A stretch of 64,000 bases of DNA from Halocynthiibacter namhaensis (GTDB taxonomy: Bacteria; Pseudomonadota; Alphaproteobacteria; Rhodobacterales; Rhodobacteraceae): the NCBI RefSeq assembly GCF_000812685.1, contig NZ_JWIF01000074.1:241785-305784 (forward strand), written 5' to 3'. Shown here one piece after another: positions 47,115-54,377 of the stretch. Both the position numbers and the translations under genes were made by a program. How positions within the stretch are numbered: position 1 is the first letter of the stretch; each line of letters begins with the position of its first letter. The notes beneath the pieces are model-generated. The model had not been told where the DNA came from. It searched no databases and worked only from the letters and a program-made list of their open reading frames with translations.

Positions 47115-48284
47115 ATGCCTCCCAAGAACCGATTTGCCGAACTGCAAAGTGAAATCACCGGCTGGCGCCGTCACCTTCACGAGAACCCTGAACTGTTGTT
47201 TGATTGTCATGAAACCGCCGCTTTTGTTGAGGCGCGCTTGAAGGAATTTGGCGTTGACAGCATTGAAACCGGTGTCGCACAAACTGGCGTTGTGGCTGTG
47301 ATCAAAGGCAAAACCAACACAACAGGCAAGACCATCGCCCTGCGTGCTGACATGGATGCGCTGCCGATTTTGGAAGACACTGGCCTCGAATATGCTTCGA
47401 AAACGCCGGGTAAAATGCATGCTTGTGGCCATGATGGTCACACGTCCATGTTGTTGGGTGCCGCGAAATATCTTGCGGAAACCCGCAATTTTGATGGCAC
47501 TTGTGTGCTGTTGTTCCAACCGGCTGAAGAAGGCGGCGGCGGCGGAAAAATCATGGTGGATGAAGGGGTTATGGACAAATATAACGTCGATGAAGTCTAT
47601 GGTATGCACAATTGGCCCGGTCATGAAGTGGGATCTTTCGCAATCCGAACAGGTGCGTTTTTCGCGGCGGCTGACCAGTTTCACATCACCGTCAAGGGCC
47701 TTGGGGGCCATGCGGCAAAACCAAATGAATGCATCGATACAACTGTGATTGCCTCCCATATGGTTGTTGCTTTGCAGACCATTGCCTCGCGCAATGTGGA
47801 TCCTGTGAAGCAGGTCGTCGTGTCCGTCACAAGTTTCGAGACCGAAAGCAAAGCCCATAATGTGATCCCTGAAACTGTGACCCTACGCGGCACGGTGCGT
47901 ACACTTGATACCGGCGTCCAGGATCAGGTCGAAGCGCGCTTCAAGGCGATTTGTGAAGGCATTGCAACGACCTTTGGCGGCTCTGTTGATGTGCAATACA
48001 CACGCGGCTATCCTGTGATGGTCAACGCGGAAGAACAGACCAAATTTGCAGCAGATGTTGCGCGCTCTGTGTCTGGCAGTTGTGATGACAATGCAGCCCT
48101 GATCATGGGCGGCGAAGACTTTGCCTTCATGTCAAATGCGCGTCCTGGGGCTTATATCTTGGTTGGCAATGGCACAGATGGCGCCATGGTCCATCACCCG
48201 AAATATAACTTCAACGACGAAACCTTGCCTGCCGGTTGTTCATGGTACGCCGAGATCGTTGAAAAAGGCATGCCAGCGGCTTAA
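47115..48284 (+). CDS. M20D amidohydrolase, copy 2
   Basis: A 389-residue paralogue of the preceding gene with the same motifs at the same positions: GWRRHLHENPE, LRADMDALPI, MHACGHDGHTSMLLG (Cys104, His106), QPAEEGGGGG, and GTDGAMVHHPKYNFND. Changes cluster in the loop after QPAEEGG and in the dimerisation domain (FFAAADQFHITVKG against LLASSDEFKITVTG), which shapes the acyl pocket, so the two probably differ in substrate. It ends at a strong terminator. Confidence 0.92.
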   Translation: MPPKNRFAELQSEITGWRRHLHENPELLFDCHETAAFVEARLKEFGVDSIETGVAQTGVVAVIKGKTNTTGKTIALRADMDALPILEDTGLEYASKTPGKMHACGHDGHTSMLLGAAKYLAETRNFDGTCVLLFQPAEEGGGGGKIMVDEGVMDKYNVDEVYGMHNWPGHEVGSFAIRTGAFFAAADQFHITVKGLGGHAAKPNECIDTTVIASHMVVALQTIASRNVDPVKQVVVSVTSFETESKAHNVIPETVTLRGTVRTLDTGVQDQVEARFKAICEGIATTFGGSVDVQYTRGYPVMVNAEEQTKFAADVARSVSGSCDDNAALIMGGEDFAFMSNARPGAYILVGNGTDGAMVHHPKYNFNDETLPAGCSWYAEIVEKGMPAA

Positions 48285-48329
48285 TCGCGTCGCATTCTTG
48301 GCGCTGGTGTCGCTGCGGGACAACCGCTG

Positions 48330-48354
48330 TTTCATCTTGCCGAAAATACTCATT
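48330..48354 (-). repeat. GAGTATTT...GGCAAGATGAAA motif, inverted copy
   Basis: On the minus strand the block reads AATGAGTATTTTCGGC then AAGATGAAA. The same core occurs in plus orientation at 49396-49418, so the pair brackets the PHP gene. The core resembles the tail of repeat copy A. Confidence 0.5.
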
Positions 48355-48357
48355 TCT

Positions 48358-48386
48358 ACGGCATCGCTTTGCGGTGCCGTATTTTT
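48358..48386 (+). terminator. Intrinsic terminator after the second amidohydrolase
   Basis: ACGGCATCGC pairs with GCGGTGCCGT (10 bp, one T-G wobble) around a TTT loop, followed by ATTTTTG. Confidence 0.9.
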
Positions 48387-48432
48387 GTTACCTGACCCAA
48401 CTACAAGCGTGCCAAAAGCAGGAGCCCGCATC

Positions 48433-49356
48433 ATGATCCCCACCGCATATTCCAAACCCGGCCGTTTCTTTCGTGGAAACTTGCACACCCATTCAACCCT
48501 GTCTGACGGGCTTGTAACGCCAGAAGAAGTCTGCCGTCGCTATAAAGCGGAAGGCTATGATTTCATCTCGCTGACGGATCACTTCGTGGGCCTGTATGAT
48601 TGGCCAATTGCCGATACCACAGCGTTTCACGATGATGAATTCACCACGATTGCAGGTGCTGAATTGCATTCAGGTGCGCAAGAAAACGGTGACCTTTGGC
48701 ATATCGTGGCCGTGGGCCTGCCTAAGGATTTTGCACCGTCAAAGACCAAGTTTTTCAGTGTCACCGATGATCAGGAAACCGGCCCTGAGATCGCGCAACG
48801 TGCACGTGATGCAGGGGCTTATGTGATCCTGGCGCATCCCGAATGGTCGGGTCTGACCAATGCGGACGCACGTTCCATTGAGGCGGCCCATGCGGTTGAG
48901 GGCTATAACCACAGTTGCTACGTTGATTGTGCCCGCCCAGACGGGTGCCACACGCTTGATGTGCTTTTGATGGAAGGCCGTCGCGTGAACCTGGTTGCCA
49001 CCGATGACGCACATTTCAACGGTCATGATGCTTTTGGCGGCTGGGTGATGGTCAAGGCTGAGAAAAACGATCCAGAACTGCTTTTGGAGGCTTTGAAAGC
49101 CGGTGATTTTTATTCATCGCAAGGTCCAGAAATTCGCCATATTGAGATCAAAGACAAGAAAATCCACGTGGAATGTTCCGCGGCGGCCCGCGTTATCTTT
49201 CAAGGGGTTGGCTGTAAATCACATGCGGTATTCGGCGAAAGCATGACGCGTTGTGAGACACCTCTGAACAAGATGGGGCATTCCAAATGGTTCCGTGTGA
49301 CCGTTGTTGATCGCGCGGGCAAGATGGCCTGGTCAAACCCGATCTGGTTGGATTGA
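48433..49356 (+). CDS. PHP-domain metallohydrolase (CehA/McbA-like)
   Basis: A 307-residue PHP hydrolase. Metal-binding motifs: HTHSTLSDG (His18, His20), SLTDH (49-50), a GAELHSG segment, LAHPEW, and ATDDAHF. The layout fits the CehA/McbA subgroup, some of which hydrolyse carbamates or amides; others are phosphoesterases. A C-terminal small beta region (residues 240-307) follows. The ATG at 48433, with AGGAG eight bases upstream, is chosen; the frame is open further upstream only because it overlaps the previous gene. It sits after the terminator and so may be separately transcribed. Confidence 0.85.
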   Translation: MIPTAYSKPGRFFRGNLHTHSTLSDGLVTPEEVCRRYKAEGYDFISLTDHFVGLYDWPIADTTAFHDDEFTTIAGAELHSGAQENGDLWHIVAVGLPKDFAPSKTKFFSVTDDQETGPEIAQRARDAGAYVILAHPEWSGLTNADARSIEAAHAVEGYNHSCYVDCARPDGCHTLDVLLMEGRRVNLVATDDAHFNGHDAFGGWVMVKAEKNDPELLLEALKAGDFYSSQGPEIRHIEIKDKKIHVECSAAARVIFQGVGCKSHAVFGESMTRCETPLNKMGHSKWFRVTVVDRAGKMAWSNPIWLD

Positions 49357-49361
49357 ACCAA

Positions 49362-49416
49362 GCGGTTTTCTTCGAAAACCGCGCGCCTTCGGCGAGAGTA
49401 TTTAAGGCAAGATGAA
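49362..49416 (+). repeat. Hairpins plus GAGTATTT...GGCAAGATGAAA motif
   Basis: GCGGTTTTCTTCGAAAACCGC (49362-49382) and CGCCTTCGGCG (49384-49394) are two hairpins, followed by AGAGTATTTAAGGC then AAGATGAAA. It has the same order, hairpins then a conserved tail, as the structured repeats at 25644, 29253, 29314 and 53374, and directly precedes a terminator. Confidence 0.55.
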
Positions 49417-49442
49417 AGGGCGCTTTCGGGCGCTCTTTTTTG
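49417..49442 (+). terminator. Intrinsic terminator after the PHP gene
   Basis: AGGGCGC pairs with GCGCTCT (7 bp, one G-T wobble) around a short loop, followed by a run of six T. Confidence 0.8.
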
Positions 49443-49540
49443 TTGTTTCTCCCGCGAGTGGTGCCCTTGGTTGCGCTGCGGCGGCTGTTCAGGGTTATTT
49501 CATGATTTGTGGGGTAGTCTGCCTGTGAAAGGGTGTTCCC

Positions 49541-50428
49541 ATGCAAATCAGCTCCATGCAGGCTATGCCCCTGCAGATAAAACCCGCCGTAACGACCGCA
49601 ACACAGGCTGCGACTGTAGAGCAGGAAAAACCTGAACAGATCAGTGCTGATATCAAGAATCCATCAACGCTTGAGGCAAGGCTGCGCGCTTGGCACAGGT
49701 TGATGGAAAGCGAGCGCCCCAACTATCAGGAGTATCGAGCTGATTTTGCGCGCTATCAGGTTGAGGCTGCCGGGCAGGAAAAATCGGAACAAATCAGTGC
49801 TAAGCTCAGTGCTGACATAGAGAACGCAACAACGCACGAGGGCAAAATGCGCGCTGTGTACGCGATGATGGAGAACAGCCGCCCTAACGATCATGAATAC
49901 CTGGCCGATCTTGCGCGCGACAAAGACCGGTTTATTGAGCTAGCGCGTCTGAGTGATGAAAAGGGCTTTGCGCCAAAGGTGAATCAGGCCTCAACAGCAC
50001 TATACCACGGGGCACAGGCCGGGACCCTAAAACCTTTCAGCTTTGGTTCTCGTGATGATGCCGTGGAATATGCAAGCAGGACAATCAGTGTCATGCAAGG
50101 CAGCATTAGTATTATTAATCATTTCGGCGGCGGCGACCCGAAGATCGACGGCACATTTGAGGGCCGTACACTGCGTGAGGGCCAAGAGATGACCCTAAAG
50201 ATGCAGCAAATGAACGCTATGGATGAAGACCGTCTGAACGCCGCCCGTATGCGCCTGGTGGTAGAGGCCGACGTTCTTGCAAAAAGCCTTGGCGTTGATG
50301 GGCCGATTTACGGTCAAAAAGACGGTCAGATGCAGCTGTCTTCTTTCGACATTTCATTCGAGGGTGAACCACTCATGCGGTCCTTCTCCGGCGGAACTTA
50401 TACCGAATACCGGCAGGATGCACATTGA
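49541..50428 (+). CDS. Unrecognised protein with an internal sequence duplication
   Basis: A 295-residue protein I cannot assign. Residues about 27-75 and 77-130 are two copies of one unit: EQISADI...A-R-L-R-A-W...M-E-x-x-RPN-x-x-EY-x-AD-x-AR is repeated, the second copy with a short insertion. The N-terminal 25 residues are Thr/Ala/Gln-rich; no signal peptide or membrane helix is seen. The C-terminal half (140-295) has mixed alpha/beta character with a HFGGGDPKIDG loop. AAGGG lies nine bases before the ATG. It stands alone between a terminator and the converging moaA gene; function unknown. Confidence 0.7.
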   Translation: MQISSMQAMPLQIKPAVTTATQAATVEQEKPEQISADIKNPSTLEARLRAWHRLMESERPNYQEYRADFARYQVEAAGQEKSEQISAKLSADIENATTHEGKMRAVYAMMENSRPNDHEYLADLARDKDRFIELARLSDEKGFAPKVNQASTALYHGAQAGTLKPFSFGSRDDAVEYASRTISVMQGSISIINHFGGGDPKIDGTFEGRTLREGQEMTLKMQQMNAMDEDRLNAARMRLVVEADVLAKSLGVDGPIYGQKDGQMQLSSFDISFEGEPLMRSFSGGTYTEYRQDAH

Positions 50429-50539
50429 AAATGGACGCGCGGGCCTGATTTTTCCTGTTGGATCTGACGGGGTGTTTTCGATGCCAGTCAATGCCAAACA
50501 GGGGGGTACATCCCTGCCGTAATAGAAAAATATGAAGGC

Positions 50540-51568
50540 TTAACCGCCGGTGTGGCTCATGTGGCGGGTCATTTTGCCGCCAACGTCTTGGCGGGAATAA
50601 TCGAAATCATGGCCTTTGGGTTTTAGGCCGATGGCATGGCGGATCGCGGCCTCTAAGGGCGCGTCACTTTCTGTATCTGCGCGCAGGGCAGATCGCAGAT
50701 CGCTTTTGCCTTCTTGACCCAGACATGTGTAAATTTCGCCCGTGCAGGTCACGCGCACGCGATTGCAGCTTTCACAGAAATTATGCGACAGCGGTGTGAT
50801 CAGCCCGATTTTTTGACCGGTTTCTTCCACCCGCATATAGCGGGCAGGGCCGCCGGAACGTTCCGTTAAATCCGTCAGGGTAAAGCGTTTCGCAAGGTCA
50901 GCGCGCAGATCATTAAGCGACCAGAACTGGCCCAAACGTGCCGCGTTTTCAATGTCTTCGCCCATGGGCATGACCTCGATAAAGGTCAGGTCCATATCGC
51001 GTTCCGCGCAGAATTGCGTCAGGTCAAACAGCTCGCTGTCGTTGAACCCTTTCACAGCCACAGCGTTGAGTTTGACACGCAGGCCAGCGTCACGCGCTGC
51101 ATCGATGCCTTTCAGCACCTGAGGCAGGCGGCCCCAACGGGTGATTTCAGCGAATTTATCGTTGTCTAATGTATCAAGAGAGACATTCACCCGGCGCACG
51201 CCAGCGTCATACAAAGGCTGTGCAAATCGAGCGAGTTGTGAGCCATTGGTCGTTAAGGTGAGTTCTTTCAAAGCACCAGATTTGAGGTGACGTGACATGC
51301 CTTCAAAGAACGTCATAATCCCTTTGCGCACAAGGGGTTCACCACCTGTGATGCGCAGTTTTTCGATGCCGAGACCAATGAAGGTTGAACAGAGGCGATC
51401 CAGTTCTTCCAAGGTCAGAAGGTCGACCTTGGGCAGGAAGGTCATATGTTCCGACATGCAATAAACACAGCGGAAATCGCAACGATCCGTGACGGACACA
51501 CGGAGATAGTTCACTCGGCGTGCAAAGGGGTCGATCAGGACGGGGCTATCTGTGTCTGTCTGTGTCAT
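50540..51568 (-). CDS. moaA: GTP 3',8-cyclase (molybdenum cofactor step 1)
   Basis: A 342-residue radical-SAM enzyme making 3',8-cyclo-GTP from GTP. The SAM cluster site is Cys30, Cys34 and Cys37 ([10 protein letters not shown]); the second cluster lies in [17 protein letters not shown]. The LRITGGEPL segment is present and the chain ends in the functional Gly-Gly pair (341-342). The ATG at 51568 fits the family opening; one at 51598 is less likely. Cofactor made here would be needed by the IorAB oxidoreductase. No other moa gene is adjacent. Confidence 0.96.
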   Translation of the reverse strand: MTQTDTDSPVLIDPFARRVNYLRVSVTDRCDFRCVYCMSEHMTFLPKVDLLTLEELDRLCSTFIGLGIEKLRITGGEPLVRKGIMTFFEGMSRHLKSGALKELTLTTNGSQLARFAQPLYDAGVRRVNVSLDTLDNDKFAEITRWGRLPQVLKGIDAARDAGLRVKLNAVAVKGFNDSELFDLTQFCAERDMDLTFIEVMPMGEDIENAARLGQFWSLNDLRADLAKRFTLTDLTERSGGPARYMRVEETGQKIGLITPLSHNFCESCNRVRVTCTGEIYTCLGQEGKSDLRSALRADTESDAPLEAAIRHAIGLKPKGHDFDYSRQDVGGKMTRHMSHTGG

Positions 51569-51671
51569 GCAACCTATGTAAGCATGCCAGCAGGGCACAG
51601 CAAGCGCAACTGCGACGTGAGGGCGTCAATAACAGGCAATTGACAGTTTTTATCGGAGACGGCAAAGTAAC

Positions 51672-51685
51672 TGAACACCTGTTCA
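51672..51685. promoter_or_regulatory. Palindromic operator candidate before the acyl-CoA synthetase
   Basis: TGAACA and TGTTCA are perfect arms around CC, 39 bases before the start codon. The form is that of a TetR- or GntR-type fatty-acid regulator site; no regulator is adjacent. Confidence 0.45.
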
Positions 51686-51724
51686 ATTTATATCGAAGTG
51701 GGCAGAGGGATGGGGAGAGCCAAC

Positions 51725-53347
51725 ATGGCCTATAAGCAAGCAGACCGACGGTTAAAGCATCCGGGTGACTGGGCGAAATCTGTGCAGGATTTCTCTTGGG
51801 ATGTGCCTGAGCGGTTTAACATCGCGCAGGCCTGTGTCAGCCGTCATGCGCTGGCCACCCCAAATGCGACGGCTCTGATCCATATCCATGAAGACGGGGC
51901 ACAGGAAATCTGGAGCTATGCCCAGTTGGAAGATGCCAGCAATCGCATGGCGAATGTGTTCCGCACGCAGGGGGTTCAGGCCGGGGATCGCGTGGCGATT
52001 ATCCTGTCCCAATGTCCCGAAGCGTTGATCAGCCATTTTGCCGCTTATAAATTGGGGGCTGTGGCGTTGCCCTTGTTTGCTTTGTTTGGCCCGGATGCGC
52101 TGGAATACCGCCTGGCGGACAGTGGCGCGCGGGTGGCAGTGACCTCGGCTGAGACATTGGAGCATTTGGAAGCGATTGACGGTGAATTGCCCGAATTGCA
52201 GGCAGTGTTCTGTGTCGATGAAACTGACTTTGATGTGTTTGACTTTCAGGGGGAACTGAAAGCTGCGGCGCGAGACTTCACGCCGGTTGAAACCCTGGCG
52301 GATGATCCGGCCTGCTTGATTTACACATCGGGCACCACCGGGTCGCCCAAAGGCGCATTGCACGCGCATCGCTTTCTGATTGGGCATTTGCCGGCGGTGG
52401 AGATGTATTATGATTTCTTCCCACATGACGGGGATATTTGTTGGACGCCAGCGGATTGGGCTTGGATCGGGGCTTTGATGGATTTGGCCATGCCCGCGCT
52501 GTATTTCGGTCTGCCGCTGGTCAGTCACCGGATGCGGAAGTTCACGCCTGCGGGGGCGTATGATTTGATCCGCAACACCGGCGCGAATGTGATGTTCTTG
52601 CCGCCCACTGCGTTGAAGATGATGCGCAAAGATGCGGTGCCGGAAGGGCTGCCGATCCGGGTGATCTCATCTGGGGGCGAGACCTTGGGCGCGGATCTGA
52701 TATCCTGGGCGAAAGACAGTTTCGGGGCCGATGTGAATGAGATGTACGGCCAGACCGAATGCAACCTTGTGGCGGGATCTATCCGCAGCGCGGGCGTGAC
52801 GCGCGAGGGCTGGATCGGGACCGCTGTTCCCGGGCATGAACTGGCGATCCTGGATAAGGATGGCGCGCCCGTGACTGCGGGTGACACGGGTGAGATCTGC
52901 GTGAAGACGCCGGATCCCGTGATGATGCTGCGCTATTGGAACAAGCCTGAGGACACAGCCGATAAGTTCCGCGATGGTTGGCTGCGCACCGGTGATCTTG
53001 GGGTGATGGAAGACGGTTGGATCCGCTTTGCGTCCCGGTCTGATGATGTGATTTCATCCGCCGGATATCGCATTGGGCCAAGTGAAATTGAGGATTGTCT
53101 GTCAGGCCATGATGACGTGATCATGGCGGCGGTGATCGGCGTGCCCGATGAGATCCGGGGCCAAGCCGTAAAGGCCTTTGTGGTGCTGCGCGACGGTGCA
53201 CAGTGGGACGGGCTTGAACGTGATTTGATTGATCGTGTCAAAGCCCATGTCAGCCCACATGTTGCGCCCAAGATGATCGAGCGGCGCGATGTCTTACCGA
53301 TGACGGCGACAGGGAAAATTCTGCGCCGGGCTTTGCGTGAGGAATAA
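51725..53347 (+). CDS. AMP-dependent acyl-CoA synthetase (medium-chain / ACSM-like)
   Basis: A 540-residue adenylate-forming enzyme activating a carboxylic acid to its CoA ester through an acyl-AMP. Visible motifs: YTSGTTGSPKGAL (ATP loop), the MYGQTECN motif, a WLRTGDLG aspartate region, and the C-terminal lysine site MTATGKILRRALRE. The RIGPSEIEDCLSGHDDV hinge fits the ACSM-like group rather than acetyl-CoA synthetase. The ATG at 51725 has GGGGAGAG five bases upstream. Monocistronic, ending at repeat copy D. Confidence 0.92.
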   Translation: MAYKQADRRLKHPGDWAKSVQDFSWDVPERFNIAQACVSRHALATPNATALIHIHEDGAQEIWSYAQLEDASNRMANVFRTQGVQAGDRVAIILSQCPEALISHFAAYKLGAVALPLFALFGPDALEYRLADSGARVAVTSAETLEHLEAIDGELPELQAVFCVDETDFDVFDFQGELKAAARDFTPVETLADDPACLIYTSGTTGSPKGALHAHRFLIGHLPAVEMYYDFFPHDGDICWTPADWAWIGALMDLAMPALYFGLPLVSHRMRKFTPAGAYDLIRNTGANVMFLPPTALKMMRKDAVPEGLPIRVISSGGETLGADLISWAKDSFGADVNEMYGQTECNLVAGSIRSAGVTREGWIGTAVPGHELAILDKDGAPVTAGDTGEICVKTPDPVMMLRYWNKPEDTADKFRDGWLRTGDLGVMEDGWIRFASRSDDVISSAGYRIGPSEIEDCLSGHDDVIMAAVIGVPDEIRGQAVKAFVVLRDGAQWDGLERDLIDRVKAHVSPHVAPKMIERRDVLPMTATGKILRRALREE

Positions 53348-53373
53348 AGGCAGCGAGACGATTAAAAGGGGAA

Positions 53374-53433
53374 GGGGGCCAGCCCCCATCCACCAAGGTG
53401 GATTCCCCCGGGATATTTAGACTGAAAAGAAAG
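53374..53433 (+). repeat. Structured intergenic repeat, copy D
   Basis: GGGGGCCAGCCCCC hairpin (53374-53387), second hairpin ATCCACC-AA-GGTGGAT (53388-53403), T, then CCCCCGGGATATTTAG and ACTGAAAAGAAAG. It lies 26 bases after the acyl-CoA synthetase stop, in the gap before the converging AlkD gene. Confidence 0.78.
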
Positions 53434-53514
53434 AGACAGCCTTTTGGTCGGTGCAAATCAATGATCTGCCCGATGTCATCTTGTGATATGTGAGGTCTTG
53501 CCGATAAAGTGGCG

Positions 53515-53696
53515 GCGCCGCCCATACGGAGAGAGTGAGACCCGGCTGATTAAACCCGGTGATAAGCTTGTTTCGCCCTGATTTTGGCAGGGCCTCTGAT
53601 CCGTTGTGGTCCCCGGGATTTGGCCCGGGGTAATCGCGATTGCCTGTAGAATGGCGTGAAAGCCCTAACAATCCGCAAGCCCTGCGTGCGTAGGGC
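53515..53696. other. Gene-free stretch with several hairpins
   Basis: The gap 53348-53696 has no supported gene. After repeat copy D it holds GGCGGCGCCGCC (around 53510-53521), GCCCTG/CAGGGC (about 53576-53594), CCCCGGG/CCCGGGG (about 53612-53631) and AAGCCCT/AGGGCTT near 53679-53700. The last overlaps the AlkD stop and may terminate it, though the T tract is poor. It matches no tRNA or known RNA family that I recognise. Confidence 0.35.
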
Positions 53697-54377
53697 TTAC
53701 TTTATGCGTTTTTCGATGTCTTTGCGCAGAGAAGGACGCAAGGCCTCTCCGTGGTCCGCAAGGAAGGTTTTTACGCGTTCTGCATCATGTTTTGCCAAAG
53801 AGGTCAGCCAAGTTGTGACAGCTTTTTGCGTGGCCCAGGTGGTGTCTGCCATATAAGTCGCAGCCCATGTCAGGGCCTCTGTGCGGATGGCTTCGTCACC
53901 TTCTTTGAGGTTGTTCATCTTGGCCCAGGGCAGCGTCGCATCAAGGGCTGCGCATTTGGTCCAAAGGCTGTCAGCTTCGACCCATGTGCGCAGGATTTCG
54001 ATGCGGGATGGATCGGCGGTCAGGCGTTTTTGCACGGCCGTCGCGACCTGATCGGCGATGGCGGCGCAATCGATCTGCGTTACCCAAGATTGCAGCAATT
54101 CCCATGCCACATCATCGGGGCGCAGGCGGGCTTGGGTCAGAAGTTTGGCGGCGGCAATGCGGCCTTCAAACACGTCGCCGTCCCAAAGGGCGCGGGCAAG
54201 TTCAACACGTTCTTCAACGGACATCTGGTCGCGCCAGGCTTTTTGCGCCGCCTCAATGGCCGGGGTAGGCACGCCGAGGTAAATGCGTTCTGCCTTGTGA
54301 AAGGACTGCATTTGCGCGTCTTTGCCCGCCACAATATGAGGGATAAGTTCTTTGAGAGCTTCGTCTGCGGTCTTCAT
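53697..54377 (-). CDS. DNA alkylation repair protein (AlkD-like HEAT-repeat)
   Basis: A 226-residue protein built of HEAT-like helical repeats, as in AlkC/AlkD glycosylases that remove alkylated bases without flipping them. The opening YLGVPTPAIEA and the LARALWDGDVFEGRIAAAKLL helix pair are family-like, as are the two Trp-rich segments WVEADSLWTKCAALD and TWAATYMADTTWATQKA. Its ATG overlaps the glmS stop (ATGA), so it is translated with the glmU-glmS operon, an unexpected partner. Confidence 0.85.
   Translation of the reverse strand: MKTADEALKELIPHIVAGKDAQMQSFHKAERIYLGVPTPAIEAAQKAWRDQMSVEERVELARALWDGDVFEGRIAAAKLLTQARLRPDDVAWELLQSWVTQIDCAAIADQVATAVQKRLTADPSRIEILRTWVEADSLWTKCAALDATLPWAKMNNLKEGDEAIRTEALTWAATYMADTTWATQKAVTTWLTSLAKHDAERVKTFLADHGEALRPSLRKDIEKRIK

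Noticed and set aside
53515..53696. tRNA or other classical RNA gene
   Set aside because: Hairpins are present but no cloverleaf, T-loop GTTC-type core or CCA end, and no RNase P, SRP or tmRNA landmarks.
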